A stretch of DNA of 64,000 nucleotides from Saccopteryx bilineata (GCF_036850765.1 NC_089490.1:274116482-274180481); one strand, 5' to 3'. Positions 23,430-34,260 are shown, counted from the stretch's first letter. Notes: generated by a model not told the origin, from the letters alone. Numbers and translations are program-made.

Positions 23430-24178
23430 TAATTATAGGTTGTATATGTTTTTCTGTTTCTTTCCTTCAGTTATTTAAAAATGTTATTCTATTGTCTTCT
23501 GTATTCCATTACTTCTTTTTGGAAATCAGCTCTCATTTTTATTAAGCTTTGCTGAAGACATGCATTATATTTTTACTACATGCTTTCGGGTACCTCTTTA
23601 GCTATGAGTTTTATGTTTAATTTTTATATGTCTAGATGAGACTTTGCATTTAATCAGTTTTGCATTTACTGAACTTCTTGAATCTGTGGGTTAGTACAAT
23701 ATTTTTCAGATAATATAGAAATGTTCCAGGTATTGTTATTTTCAAATATTTTCTTTTTTATTCTCTTTATTCTGAAAACTTGACTACACATTTGTTAGCC
23801 GTATTGTTTATACTCCACATTTCTTTTATGTTCTATACTTTTTAAATTCATTTTTATCTGTAGAGGTCAATTTGAAAATTTTATATTGAACTGTCTGCAA
23901 GTATACTAATCTGTATTTGTTGAGTTTAGTGAGTTTTCTATCCATCAGTGAGTTACTAATTCACTTATGCATTTGTACAAAAGGAATGTTAATTTTTATA
24001 CAGTCTTATTATTGCTAAAATAGTCCATATTTGCATATTTATTATCTACATTGCTATTTAGCATACCATTCAATTATTTTCAAAGTATTATCTGTCAATT
24101 GTAATATCTGAATAATCTCTTCATCTGCTTAGATTGACTATATTACCTCTTGATTAGTTACCTTTCCAAAACTTCTTT
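23430..24178 (-). mobile_element. Ancient L1 ORF1/5' region fragment, antisense
   Basis: The order 'gttattctattgtcttctgt', 'ggaaatcagctctc', 'ttcaaatattttctttttta' and 'tgtcaattgtaatatctga' follows the reversed L1 ORF1 region of old mammalian L1s. It is very diverged. The next insertion (24195) landed at its right edge. Confidence 0.5.
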
Positions 24179-24194
24179 GGCAGTATGGTAATTT

Positions 24195-25205
24195 ATTTTA
24201 TTAATTTTAATTTGTTGTGTCTACATAGTTACAAGTGTACCCCAAATATATCTCCCTTCTTCCCCCCCTTGTTCTCCTTGATACCTCCTTTGCCCCCTTC
24301 CCCACTGCCTTCCCCCTTTCTCTCCATGATTTACTATCCTGTCCTCTCTCTCTCTGTGTTATATGTATATACTTTCACTAATGTCTTTCTTTTCTTTGAT
24401 CCCCTCCTCTCATCTCCTTTCCTTCTGCCCACTTTCCCTTTGACTCTTTGACCCCTTCTCTGCCTCTCTTTCGTTCCTTAGTTAACATTGTTCATTGGAT
24501 TCCTCATATGAGTGAAGTCATATGATATTTTTCTTCCTCTGCTTGGCTTATTTTGCTTAGCATAATAGACTCCAGGTCTATCCATATCATTGCTAAAGGT
24601 AAGATTTCCTTCTTTTTCATGGCCATGTAGTATTCCATTGTGTATATGTACCACAGCTTTTTAGTTCACTTGTCTACTGATGAACACGTGGGCTGTTTCC
24701 AGATCTTGGCTATTGTAAACAATGCTGCAATAAACATGAGGGTGCATTTCTTCTTTTGAATCAGTGATTTGTTATTCTGAGAATATATTTTTAAAAATGG
24801 GATAGCTAGGTCAAAAGGCAGTTCAATACCATGTTCATGGATAGGAAGAATAAATATCATTAAAATTCCTATACTACCCAAAGCAACATATAAATTCAAT
24901 GCAATCCTATTAAGTAACCAATATCATACTTCAAGACATAGAACAAACATTCCAAAAATTTATATAGAACCAAAAAAGAACACGAATAGCCTCAGCAATC
25001 TTGAAGAAGAAAAATAAAGTGAGGGGGTATCATACTTCCGGATATCAAGTTATACTACAAGGCCATTATACTCAAAACAGCTTGGTACTGGCATAAGAAC
25101 AGGCATACAGATCAATGAAACAGAATAGAGAACCCAGAAATAAACCCACACCTTTGTGGTCAATTGATATTTGACAAAGGAGATAAGAGCATACAGTGGA
25201 GTAAA
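24195..25205 (-). mobile_element. 5'-inverted (twin-primed) L1, lineage A, with internal loss
   Basis: 24195 to about 24825 is antisense L1 3' UTR plus the ORF2 end. About 24826-25205 is an upstream ORF2 piece in sense orientation. Relative to the full-length copy about 700 bp between the two pieces are missing at the junction. The target duplication is GGCAGTATGGTAATTT (24179-24194) versus GGCAATATGGTAATTT (25206-25221), 15 of 16 matching. The 3' UTR matches the copies at 8360 and 48431. Confidence 0.88.
24666..24825 (-). pseudogene. L1 ORF2 C-terminal fragment
   Basis: The antisense frame includes [16 protein letters not shown] and [16 protein letters not shown], the conserved region near the ORF2 carboxyl end. 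It is truncated at the inversion point and further frameshifted. Confidence 0.8.
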
Positions 25206-25221
25206 GGCAATATGGTAATTT
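25206..25221. repeat. Target site duplication, right copy, of the 24195 L1
   Basis: GGCAATATGGTAATTT, 15 of 16 identical to 24179-24194. Confidence 0.85.
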
Positions 25222-25286
25222 TTATTATGCACTAGCTGTTTAGATGTTCTATTGTAGAGAATTTGGATTGTTTTGTATTATTTTCT

Positions 25287-26518
25287 TTTCTTTTTTTATT
25301 AATTTTAATGGGGTGACATTAATAAATAAAGGTACATATGTTCTGAGAAAATATCTCTAGGTTATTTTGACATTTAATTATGTTGCACACCTATCACCCA
25401 AAGTCAAATTGTCTTCCATCACCTTCTATCTGGTTTACTTTGTGCTCCTCCCCTCCCTCCTCTCCTTCTTCTCCTTCCTCCCCTACCCCGGTAACCACCA
25501 CACTCTTGTCCATGTCTCTTAGTCTCTTTTATGTCCCACCTATGTATGGAATCATGCAGTTCTTAGTTTTTTCTGATTTACTTATTTCACTCCATATAAT
25601 GTTATCAAGATCCATCCATGTTGTTGTAAATGATCCGATGTCATCATTTCTTATGGCTGAGTAGTATTCCATAGTATATATGTACCATATCTTCTTTATC
25701 CAGTCATCTATTGAAGGGCTTTTTGGTTGTTTCCATGTCTTGGCCACTGTGAACAATGCTGCAATGAACATGGGGCTGCATGTGTCTTTACGTACCAATA
25801 TTTTTGAGTTTTGGGGGTTTTATACCCAGTAGAGAGATTGCTGGGTCATATGGTAGTTTTATTTTCAGTTTTTTGAGGAACAACTATACTTTTTTCCATA
25901 ATGGTTGAATTACTTTACATTCCCACCAACAGTGGATGAGGTGTCTTTTTCTCCACAGCCTTTTCAACAATTGTTATTACCTGTCTTGTTGATAATAGCT
26001 AATCTAACAGGTATGAGGTGGTATCTCATTGTAGTTTTGATTTACATTTCTCTAATAACTAATGAAGATGAGCATCTTTTCATATATCTGTTGGCCATTT
26101 GCATTTCTTCCTGGGAGAAGTGTCTGTTCATGTCCTCTTCCCATTTTTTATTGGATTGTTTGTTTGTTTGTTGTTGAGTTTTATGAGTTCTTTGTATATT
26201 TTGGATATTAGACTACAGTTTGTCCCCTTGTACTAAAATTAATTCAAATTGGATCAAAGACCTAAATATAATGACCTGAAACAATATGTACATAGAAGAA
26301 AACATAGGTACTAAACTCATGGACCTTGGTTATAAAGAGCATTTTATGAATTTGACTCCAAAGGCAAGGGAATTGAGGCAAAGATAAATGAATGGGACCA
26401 CATCAGACTAAGAGGTTTTTGCAAAGTAAGAGAAACTGACAACAAAACAAACAGACGGCCAACTAAATGGGAGATGATATTTTCAAACAACAGATCAGAT
26501 AAGGGCCTAATATCCAAA
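25287..26518 (-). mobile_element. 5'-inverted (twin-primed) L1, lineage B
   Basis: 25287 to about 26230 is the antisense 3' end; about 26231-26518 is an adjacent ORF2 piece in sense orientation. The 12-bp duplication GTATTATTTTCT (25275-25286 and 26519-26530) encloses both. The 3' UTR ('gagaaaatatctctagg', 'ccatcaccttctatctgg') and the ORF2 end ([13 protein letters not shown]) differ from lineage A. The inverted part also differs from lineage A (for example HIRLRGFCKVRETDN). Confidence 0.88.
25529..25798 (-). pseudogene. L1 ORF2 C-terminal fragment (lineage B)
   Basis: An 89-codon antisense frame contains [36 protein letters not shown] and [20 protein letters not shown]. This is the intact lineage-B ORF2 carboxyl end, useful as a reference for the 3' end of the full-length copy at 28160. 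Confidence 0.85.
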
Positions 26519-26530
26519 GTATTATTTTCT

Positions 26531-27045
26531 ATTATGAAGTTGTTTGAAGTTAAAATTTACTTAAATTATTAATGAATCACCTAGATTCTAATAAAGCCTA
26601 GTTTAAAATTTCTTTTAGGCAGCTCTATTTTAGTTTTATTTATATTTTCAGGATATAGTCTGCTCTCCAAAATATAGTCTATCAGGTTTTTTTCTGACTT
26701 TCAACAAAATCTCTCCTCTATAGGTGTCCTGGACTTCAATATCTCCTAGGGTTTTCCTTCTACAATTTACACATCTTCATAGCTTTCTTAGACTCCTGAA
26801 AATCTCTTAACTATAATCTCATCCCCCTTAGCCCAGCATGTCTGTCACTCCAGTTTTGAATGCACTTCTCTGAAGTTTAGCTTGAAAAATCTCCCCCAGA
26901 AATAAATCCAATCTATGTGTAGTATATCTTGTGAGACTCTTCTCTTTCAAGAATCATGGCCCTGAATTGATAGCTGTTCCAAATTTATAATCAATTTTAA
27001 TATAAAGTTAGTCTAGGTTTTATACCAAGTCTTGCTTGGTACAAG
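26531..27045. other. Unique or very old sequence
   Basis: No gene recognised. A small hairpin ACCAAGTCTTGCTTGGT lies at 27024-27040. Confidence 0.4.
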
Positions 27046-27195
27046 CTACTCTACCATGCACAGATCAAGAAGTCACTCTGAACTTTATTTTTATCTTTAG
27101 ATTTATTGGATTATTATCAACTATTCTGTCATGCACAAAACCAGAAGCCTCTTCAAACTTTGTTAAAATGTTCAGATTTATTGAATTATTATGAG
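27046..27195. repeat. Diverged tandem duplication, 2 x ~75 bp
   Basis: Copy 1 (27046-27120) and copy 2 (27121-27195) align end to end. Shared blocks include 'ccatgcaca/tcatgcaca', 'gaactttat/aaactttgt' and 'agatttattgrattattat'. By eye identity is roughly three quarters. Confidence 0.7.
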
Positions 27196-27289
27196 AACAG
27201 GCAGCCAATAAAATCCCTACTGTAAAATTTATTAAATATTTTTGCAAACTAGCACATGATATATACAATTATTTTTCTATTGTATTATT

Positions 27290-28145
27290 AGTTTCTATAT
27301 TATAAAATTATATATATTTATTGATTTTTATTATTGGATATATCTGTTAAAATCTCCAAATATTTATATATTTAATTATATATTTATTAGTTCATTTTTA
27401 CATTTCTTGTAATTTTTATGTAAATGATAGGTATAGGGTATAAAAATTTATTCTTTATTATTGTATGTTTGTAATTATATAATGTTCATCTTTTTTTAAT
27501 AAAATATTTTGACTTTGAAATGTGATTTCATTGTTATTAATACTGACACAATATTTTCTTGTTTGATATTTTTCTTTTATATTGTCCTAAGTCCTTTTCT
27601 TCTTTCTTTTTTTGGAGTTAGAGGTATACCTGTTTCTGTGAATATAGCTGGATTTTGAGATCTAAAATGACTATAATTTTGTAACCATGTATCATGTGCA
27701 TGTTTATTGTTCACTTAGCTTAATTTCTGAAACACATTTTATATTTATTGTTTCATACTGTTTTTAATATTTTCTTTTTCATTTTTTTCTGGCATGTTTT
27801 GAATTCTCTTCCATTGCTTTCCCCATTCCATATATTAATTGGAAAATCCAAATATAATTTTATTCTCTGATAGTAAACACTCTACTTCTCTAAAAGTGAT
27901 CATTCAACTTATATTTCTCTCATAAAGTATAAAGTATAATAGCTATGTCCTCACAGTGACATATTTTTCTTGTCTGCTTACTCCTTATTCTGAGATGAAA
28001 CCTTTGGAATATTTGTACTTTACCCTCCTCCACTCTCACAAACATTCCACTTTTGGGTTTCTGACAGTTTAGGATTTAGAATTCTGAGAATTTCTTTTGT
28101 AATTTTAAGAAGTTTTACTCGTTATGCAAATTACAATTCCCAGAT
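27290..28145 (-). mobile_element. Ancient L1 ORF2 5' region, antisense
   Basis: Reversed endonuclease-region motifs are recognisable: 'ttattattggatatatctgt', 'aatgttcatctttttttaat', 'tactgacacaatattttctt'. It is heavily diverged, AT-rich, and interrupted at its right edge by the full-length L1. Confidence 0.5.
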
Positions 28146-28159
28146 GCATTTTTGTTATT
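28146..28159. repeat. 14-bp target site duplication, left copy, of full-length L1
   Basis: GCATTTTTGTTATT, identical to 34124-34137. On the minus strand the target reads CTT/AATAAC, close to the L1 endonuclease consensus TT/AAAA. Confidence 0.95.
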
Positions 28160-28449
28160 TATTTATTTTTTATTAAATTTAATGCAGTGACATTGATAAA
28201 TCAGGGTACATATGTTGAGAGAAAATATCTCTAGATTATTTTGCCATTTGATTGTGCTGTATACCCCTCCCGCAAAGTTAAATTGTCTTCTGTCACCTTC
28301 TATCTGGTTTTCTTTGTGCCCCTCCCCTCCCCTAACCCCTCTCTCCTTCTTCACCCCCTCCCCCCTCCCCCAACACCCCCGCCCCTGTTGCCATCACATT
28401 CTTGTTCATGTCTCTGAGTCTCGTTTTTATGTCCCTTCTATGTATGGAT

Positions 28450-30190
28450 TCATCTCAGTTTTTTTTCTGATTTACTTATTTCACTCCGTATAATGTTATC
28501 AAGGTCCATCCATGCTATTGTAAATGATCCGATGTCATCATTTCTTATGGCTGAGTAGTATTCCATAGTATATATGTACCAAAGTTTTTTAATCCACTCG
28601 TCCTCTGACGGACACTTGGGCTGTTTCCAGATCTTCGCTATTGTGAACAATGCTGCCACAAACATGCGGGTGCATTTCTTCTTTTCGAGCCGTTCTATGG
28701 TGTCCTTGGGGTATATTCCTAAAAGTGGGATAGCTGGGTCAAAAGGCGGTTCGATTTTCAGTTTTTTGAGGAATCTCCATACTGTTTTCCACAGTGGCTG
28801 CACCAGTCTGCATTCCCACCAGCAGTGCAGGAGGGTCCCCTTTTCTCCACATCCTCGCCAGCACTTATTCTGTGTTGTTTTGTTGATAAGCGCCATTCTG
28901 ACTGGTGTAAGGTGATATCTCATTGTGGTTTTAATTTGCATTTCTCTAATGATTAGTGATGTTGAGCATTTTTTCATAAGCCTATTGGCCATCTGTATGT
29001 CCTCTTTGGAGAAGTGTCTATTCATCTCTTTTGCCCATTTTTGGATTGGGTTGTTTGTCTTCCTGGTGTTGAGTTTTACAAGTTCTTTATAAATTTTGGT
29101 TATTAACCCCTTATCAGACGTATTGTCAAATATGTTCTCCCATTGTGTAGTTTGTCTTTTTATTCTGTTCTTGTTGTCTTTAGCTGTGCAAAAGCTTTTT
29201 AGTTTGATATAGTCCCATTTGTTTATCCTGTCTTTTATTTCACTTCCCCGTGGAGATAAATCAGCAAATATATTGCTCCGATAGATGTCGGAGAGCTTAC
29301 TGCCTATGTTTTCTTCTAAGATGCTTATGGTTTCACGGCCTACATTCAAGTCTTTTATCCATTTTGAGTTTATTTTTGTGAGTGGTGTAAGCTGGTGATC
29401 TAGTTTCATTTTTTTGCAGGTAGCTGTCCAATTTTCCCAACACCATTTGTTAAAGAGGCTGTCTTTACTCCATTGTATTTCCTTACCTCCTTTGTCAAAT
29501 ATCAGTTGTCCATAGAACTGTGGGTTTATTTCTGGGTTCTCTGTTCTATTCCATTGATCTATATGCCTGTTCTTATGCCAGTACCAGGCTGTTTTGAGTA
29601 CAATGGCCTTGTAGTATAACTTGATATCAGGAAGTGTGATACCTCCCACTTTATTCTTCTTTTTTAAGATTGCTGAGGCTATTCGTGTCCTTTTTTGGTT
29701 CCATATAAATTTTTGGAATATGTGTTCTATATCTTTGAAGTACGTCATTGGTATTTTAATTGGTATTGCATTGAATTTATAAATTGCTTTGGGTAATATA
29801 GACATTTTAATGATGTTTATTCTTCCTAACCATGAGCACGGTATATGCTTCCACTTGTTAGTATCTTCCTTGATTTCTTTTATCAATGTTTTGTAATTTT
29901 CCGAGTACAAGTCTTTAGTCTCCTTGGTTAAGTTTATTCCTAGGTACTTTATTTTTTTGGTTGTAATTGTGAAGGGGATTGTTTCCTTAATTTCTCTTTC
30001 TGACTGTTCATTGTTGGTGTATAAAAATGCTTCTGATTTCTGAGTATTGATTTTATATCCTGCCACTTTGCTGAATTTATTTATCAGGTCCAGTAGTTTT
30101 TTGACTGAGACTTTAGGGTTTTCTATATACAATATCATATCATCTGCAAATAATGATAGTTTTACTTCTTCTTTTCCAACTTGAGCCTTT
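28450..30190 (-). pseudogene. L1 ORF2, third segment: RT active site to C-terminus
   Basis: This segment encodes the FADD reverse-transcriptase active site (30139-30150), the following thumb and Z-like region, then the cysteine-rich region ([18 protein letters not shown]) and the end [13 protein letters not shown]...[13 protein letters not shown]. The frame opens upstream of the first methionine (30138) because a frameshift separates it from the previous segment. Near 30183 this copy is two bases shorter than the related L1 at 50700-50740, so a 2-bp deletion is the likely cause. The frame stops at SEKK plus two residues, earlier than the lineage-B end at 25529. Confidence 0.9.
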
Positions 30191-31381
30191 TATTTCTTCT
30201 TCTTGTCTGATTGCTGTGGCTAGGACTTCCAGGACTATGTTAAATAAGAGTGGTGAAAGGGGGCACCCCTGCCTTGTTCCTGATCTTAAGGGGATTGCTT
30301 TTAATTTTTGCCCATTGAGTATGATGTTGGCTGTGGGTTTCTCATAGATGGCTTTTATCATGTTGAGGTATGTTCCCTGTATTCCCACTTTGCTGAGAGT
30401 TTTGATCATGAATGGGTGCTGGATTTTATCAAATGCTTTTTCTGCATCTATTGAAATTATCATATGGTTTTTCTCCTTCTTTTTGTTTATGTGATGAATC
30501 ACATTGATTGATTTACGAATATTGTACCAGCCTTGCCTCCCCAGAATAAATCCCACTTGATCATGATGTATGATTTTTTCCATATATTGTTGGATCCGGT
30601 TTGCTAATATTTTGTTGAGGATTTTAGCATCTATATTCATCAGAGATATTGGCCTATAATTTTCTTTCTTTGTGTGGTCTTTGCCTGGTTTTGGAATCAG
30701 AATTATGCTCGCCTCATAAAAGGAGTTTGGAAGTCTTCCTTCCTCTTGAATTTTTTGAAATAGTTTGAGAAGGATAGGAGTTAGTTCTTCTTTGAATATT
30801 TGGTAGAATTCCGTTGTGAAGCCATCGGGCCCCGGACTTTTCTTTGTTGGGAGTTTTTTGATAACTGTTTCGATCTCCTTTGGTGTAATTGGTCTGTTTA
30901 AGTTTTCTGATTCTTCCAGATTGATTTTTGGAAGATTGTACGTTTCAAGGAATTTGTCCATTTCATCTAGGTTGTCTAGTTTTTTGGCATACAGTTCTTC
31001 ATAGTATTTTCTTACAATATTTTGTATTTTTGTTGTGTCAGTTGTTATTTCTCCTCTCTCATTTCTAATTTTATTTATTTGAGTCCTCTCTCTCTTTTTC
31101 TTGGTGAGTCTACTTAAAGGTGCATCAATCTTGTTTACCTTTTCAAAGAACCAGCTCCTAGTTTCATTGATCCTCTGTATTGTTTCTTTAGCCTCTATGT
31201 CATTTATTTCTGCTCTGATCTTTATTATTTCCTTCCTTCTACTACATTTGGGCTTTACTTGCTGTTCTTTTTCTAATTCTTTTAGATGCAGGGTTAAGTT
31301 GTTTATTTGAGCTTTTTCTAGCTTCTGAAAGTGTGCCTGTAGTGCTATGAACTTCCCTCTCAGCACTGCTTTCTCTGTGTC
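30140..31381 (-). pseudogene. L1 ORF2, second segment: reverse transcriptase palm/fingers
   Basis: After the nonsense codon the same frame continues with [12 protein letters not shown] and a long coiled region, then RT motifs: [47 protein letters not shown], the catalytic-Asp motif [12 protein letters not shown], and [19 protein letters not shown]. The frame shifts just before FADD and stops at 30140. The domain is otherwise well preserved, which fits recent loss of function. Confidence 0.9.
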
Positions 31382-32242
31382 TCATAAATTTTGAGTTGTT
31401 GTATGTTCATTGTCATTCGTTTCTAGGAATTTCTTTATTTCTTCTTTGATCTCATTCTTAATCCATTCATTATTTAACACCCTGCTATTTAGTTTCCATG
31501 TGTTTGAGAATTTTTGAGCTTTTCTGCTGTGATTCATTTCTAGTTTCATGCCGTTGTGATCGGAGAAAGTGCTTGATATGATTTCAGTCTTCTTAAATTT
31601 GTTGAGACCACTTTTGTGCCCTAACATGTGGTCTATCCTAGAGAATGTACCATGAGCACTTGAAAAGAATGTATATTCTGCTGCTTTAGGGTGAAAGGTT
31701 CTGAAGATATCTATTAAATCAAGTTGATCTAGTGTTTCCAATAAGTCTGCTGTTTCTTTGTTAATTTTCTTTCTTGAGGATCTATCTAGTGATGTTAGTG
31801 GGGTATTGAAATCCCCTACTATTATAGTATTGCTGTTGATCTCGCCCTTTAAATCCATCAAAGTCTGTTTTATATATTTGGGTGCTCCTATATTAGGTGC
31901 ATAGATATTTATAATAGTTATATCTTCCTGTTGGATTACTCCCTTTATCATTATGTAGTGGCCTTCTTTATCTCTTACTATATCCTTTGTTTTAAAGTCC
32001 AATTTGTCTGATATAAGTATTGCTACCCCAGCTTTTTTTTCATTTCCATTTGCATGAAACATTTTTTTCCATCCTTTTACCTTCAATCTGTGTGTGTCTT
32101 TTGTTCTAAGGTGTGTCTCTTGTAGACAACATATGTATGGGTCCTGTTTTCTTATCCACACAGCTACCCTATGTCTTTTGATTGGATCATTTAATCCATT
32201 TACATTTAAGGTTATTATTGATATGTAGTTGTTTATTGCCAT
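31382..32242 (-). pseudogene. L1 ORF2, first segment: complete endonuclease domain
   Basis: The 287-codon frame starts MAINNYISIITLNVNGLN. It carries the apurinic-like endonuclease residues in order: Asn13/15, Glu42 in CCLQETHL, Asp144 and Asn146 in VGDFNTPL, Asp204 in SRIDHM, and Asp228-His229 in FSDHNG. It then ends at TGA (31384-31382). Downstream sequence continues in the same frame, so this is a single nonsense change; other L1 ORF2 proteins have Trp at this point (NLWDT). Any product would be an endonuclease-only polypeptide. The start lies 70 bp after the ORF1 stop, as is usual for L1. Confidence 0.92.
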
Positions 32243-32312
32243 TTTCTTCTTTAAAGGTGTATTCCTTTTTCTTTTTTTTTTTTTTTCTGTATTCTTTTCC
32301 CACTTTATCTGT

Positions 32313-33205
32313 TTACACCAGGCCCCTTAATATTTCCTGCAGCATTGCTTTGGTTGTAATGAATTTCTTGAGTTGTTTTTTGTCTGGGAAGCTTTTTATT
32401 TCTCCTTCAATTTTAAACGATAGCCTTGCTGGATAAAGTAGTCTTGGTTGTAGGTTCTTGTTCTGCATTACTTTGAATATTTCTTGCCATTCCCTTCTGG
32501 CCTCAAGTGTTTCTGTTGAGAAGTCAGATGTCATCCTTATGGGGGCTCCTTTGTAGGTGATAACTTTTTTTTCTCTTGCAGCTTTTAATATTTTCTCTTT
32601 ATCGCTTAGCTTTGGTATTTTAATTATGATGTGTCTTGGTGTAGGTTTCTTTGGGTTTCTCTTTAATGGAGTCCTCTGTGCTTCTTGGGTTTGTGAGAGT
32701 TTCTCTTGCATTAATTTAGGGAAGTTTTCAGCTATGATATGATTGAACAAAGTCTCTATCCCTTGTTCTTTTTCTTCTTTTTCAGGAACCCCTATGATGT
32801 GGATGTTATTTCTCTTCATGTTGTCACAGAGCTCTCTAAGAGTTTCCTCTGACTTTTGAGTCTTTTTTCTCTTTTCTTCTCTGCTTTCATGCCTTCATTC
32901 CAGTTGTCTTCTAACTCACTGATTCGATCCTCTGCTCTATCTATCCTGTTTTTAATTCCTTCCATTGTGGTCTTTATTTCTGATATTGTATTTGTCATCT
33001 CCAACTGATTCTTTTTTATACTTGCTATTTCTTTATTTAGGTTTTCAAACTCCCCCTCCATTGTTGTTCTAAGATCCCTAAGCAACCTTACAATCATTAT
33101 TTTGAACTCCGCATCTGGAAGTTTGATTATTTCCATATCACTCAGTTCATCTCTCGAAAGTGTCTCTTGTGGTTTTATTTGGATTGCACTCCTTTGTTTT
33201 CTCAT
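32313..33205 (-). pseudogene. L1 ORF1 (RNA-binding chaperone), frameshifted
   Basis: ORF1 encodes the trimeric RNA-binding protein of the L1 particle. The first part (33205-32816) begins MRKQRSAIQIKPQETLSRDE and contains a heptad-rich coiled coil (EIASIKKNQLEMTNTISEIK, then RIDRAEDRISELEDNWNE). The second part (32819-32313) holds the RRM/CTD motifs NIHIIGVPE, RHIIIKIPK, ITYKGAPIRMTSDFSTETL and ARREWQEIFKVM. A one-base frame change lies in the A-rich tract at about 32855-32885 and separates the two parts. Total length, about 298 codons, is near normal for the family. Confidence 0.9.
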
Positions 33206-34123
33206 CTTCTTCTTTTTTTTTTTATTTGTAGAGTTGATTGAGTCTAGGCTTGGTGTTGTCTGCCTCCAGTTTTCAGTTGTGTTATTTTTAGGTCTTCGTG
33301 GGTTGGTATCAGCTATTATTTGTAATCCACTTTCGGATTTGGGCAGCTTTGAAGTCTTGATTTGTTTGTTTTCTTAACAGGTGATAGTCTTGTTAACTGA
33401 TCTCAGCAGGGGGCTTCCTTGAAACTGTATCCAGGAATGCTGTGGGTGTAACCTGAGACGCTGAAGGTCTCTTCCTCCAACTAATCTCACTGGGGGCAGG
33501 GTTTTTTCTCTCAGCTTCAGTAGGGGGAGGTGTATCTCAGATCTCCATGGAGACCTGAGTTACTGCCCCTCCTCCCCACTTCTTGTTTTCAGCTGTGTCT
33601 TGTTGTGCTGATTGGAGCTGGATAGATGTCCGGAGATCTGTGATCCGGAAGCACTTCAGCTCTGTTTTGTGAAAGGTTCAGTCCCTCCCCCAGCTATGGC
33701 CGCCTCCAGCACGAATGAGTCAGCTTTTTTATTTTGTTTCTTGCATACCTTAGCCCCTCACAGTCTGTCCCTCTCCCTGTCTTTTCCACTTGGTAGATAA
33801 GCTGGTCTTTTCAACCCACCTTGCTCCCTGGTCACCAGGTAAGTGGCTGTGAGCAGTAGTTTCTGCTCTTTTTCCTCTGTGAAATCCTCTCTGGGCTCTC
33901 AGCCTCACCCCCCTCCTTCCCTTCCTGTAAGCAGAGGAGATTCAGGCACTCCTTACCAGGATTATTGTGGCTTCCTCTTTGCTCCTTGGTTTTTGAGAGC
34001 TGTTCTTGCAGTTCAGTGTTGGTTTTTCATGCTGATTTTTTCTAAATTGATTTGTATTCCAGTTTGGTGTTGAGAGCTGGGTGTCTGTGCATCCGCCTAC
34101 TCCGCTGCCATCTTCTCTCCCCC
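33206..34123 (-). promoter_or_regulatory. L1 5' UTR with internal Pol II promoter
   Basis: This 918-bp GC-richer segment upstream of ORF1 starts with GGGGGAGAGAAGATGGCAGC on the minus strand, containing an AAGATGGC YY1-type site, as in many mammalian L1 promoters. It has no conserved frame. Promoter function is inferred from position and the family. Confidence 0.7.
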
Positions 34124-34137
34124 GCATTTTTGTTATT
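34124..34137. repeat. 14-bp target site duplication, right copy
   Basis: GCATTTTTGTTATT, identical to 28146-28159. Confidence 0.95.
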
Positions 34138-34260
34138 AAGAGTTATATTTTATGTAGTGTGAATAGGTTCATATTATTCTTTCTTTCACATCCAATCTTG
34201 CTGTATCTTAATCTTTCTCCTGATTCAATGATTTTGGTTAGACTACCTTCTGAAAGAATT

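Larger units (their letters stand above)
28160..34123 (-). mobile_element. Full-length L1 retrotransposon (5964 bp), mosaic A/B
   Basis: On the minus strand the order is 5' UTR (33206-34123), ORF1 (33205-32313), a 70-bp A-rich spacer, ORF2 (32242 to about 28450), 3' UTR and an A-rich tail. A perfect 14-bp target duplication and few mutations mark it as the youngest L1 in the window. The first bases (GGGGGAGAGAAGATGGCAGC) match the usual start of mammalian L1 and contain an AAGATGGC YY1-like site. ORF1 has one frameshift. ORF2 has one nonsense codon, one frameshift before FADD, and a changed end. It cannot encode complete proteins. Its 3' end belongs to another lineage than its body. Confidence 0.95.

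Noticed and set aside
28450..32242. Intact, functional L1 ORF2
   Set aside because: A nonsense codon at 31382-31384 and a frameshift near 30183 separate the endonuclease, the RT palm and the FADD segment.
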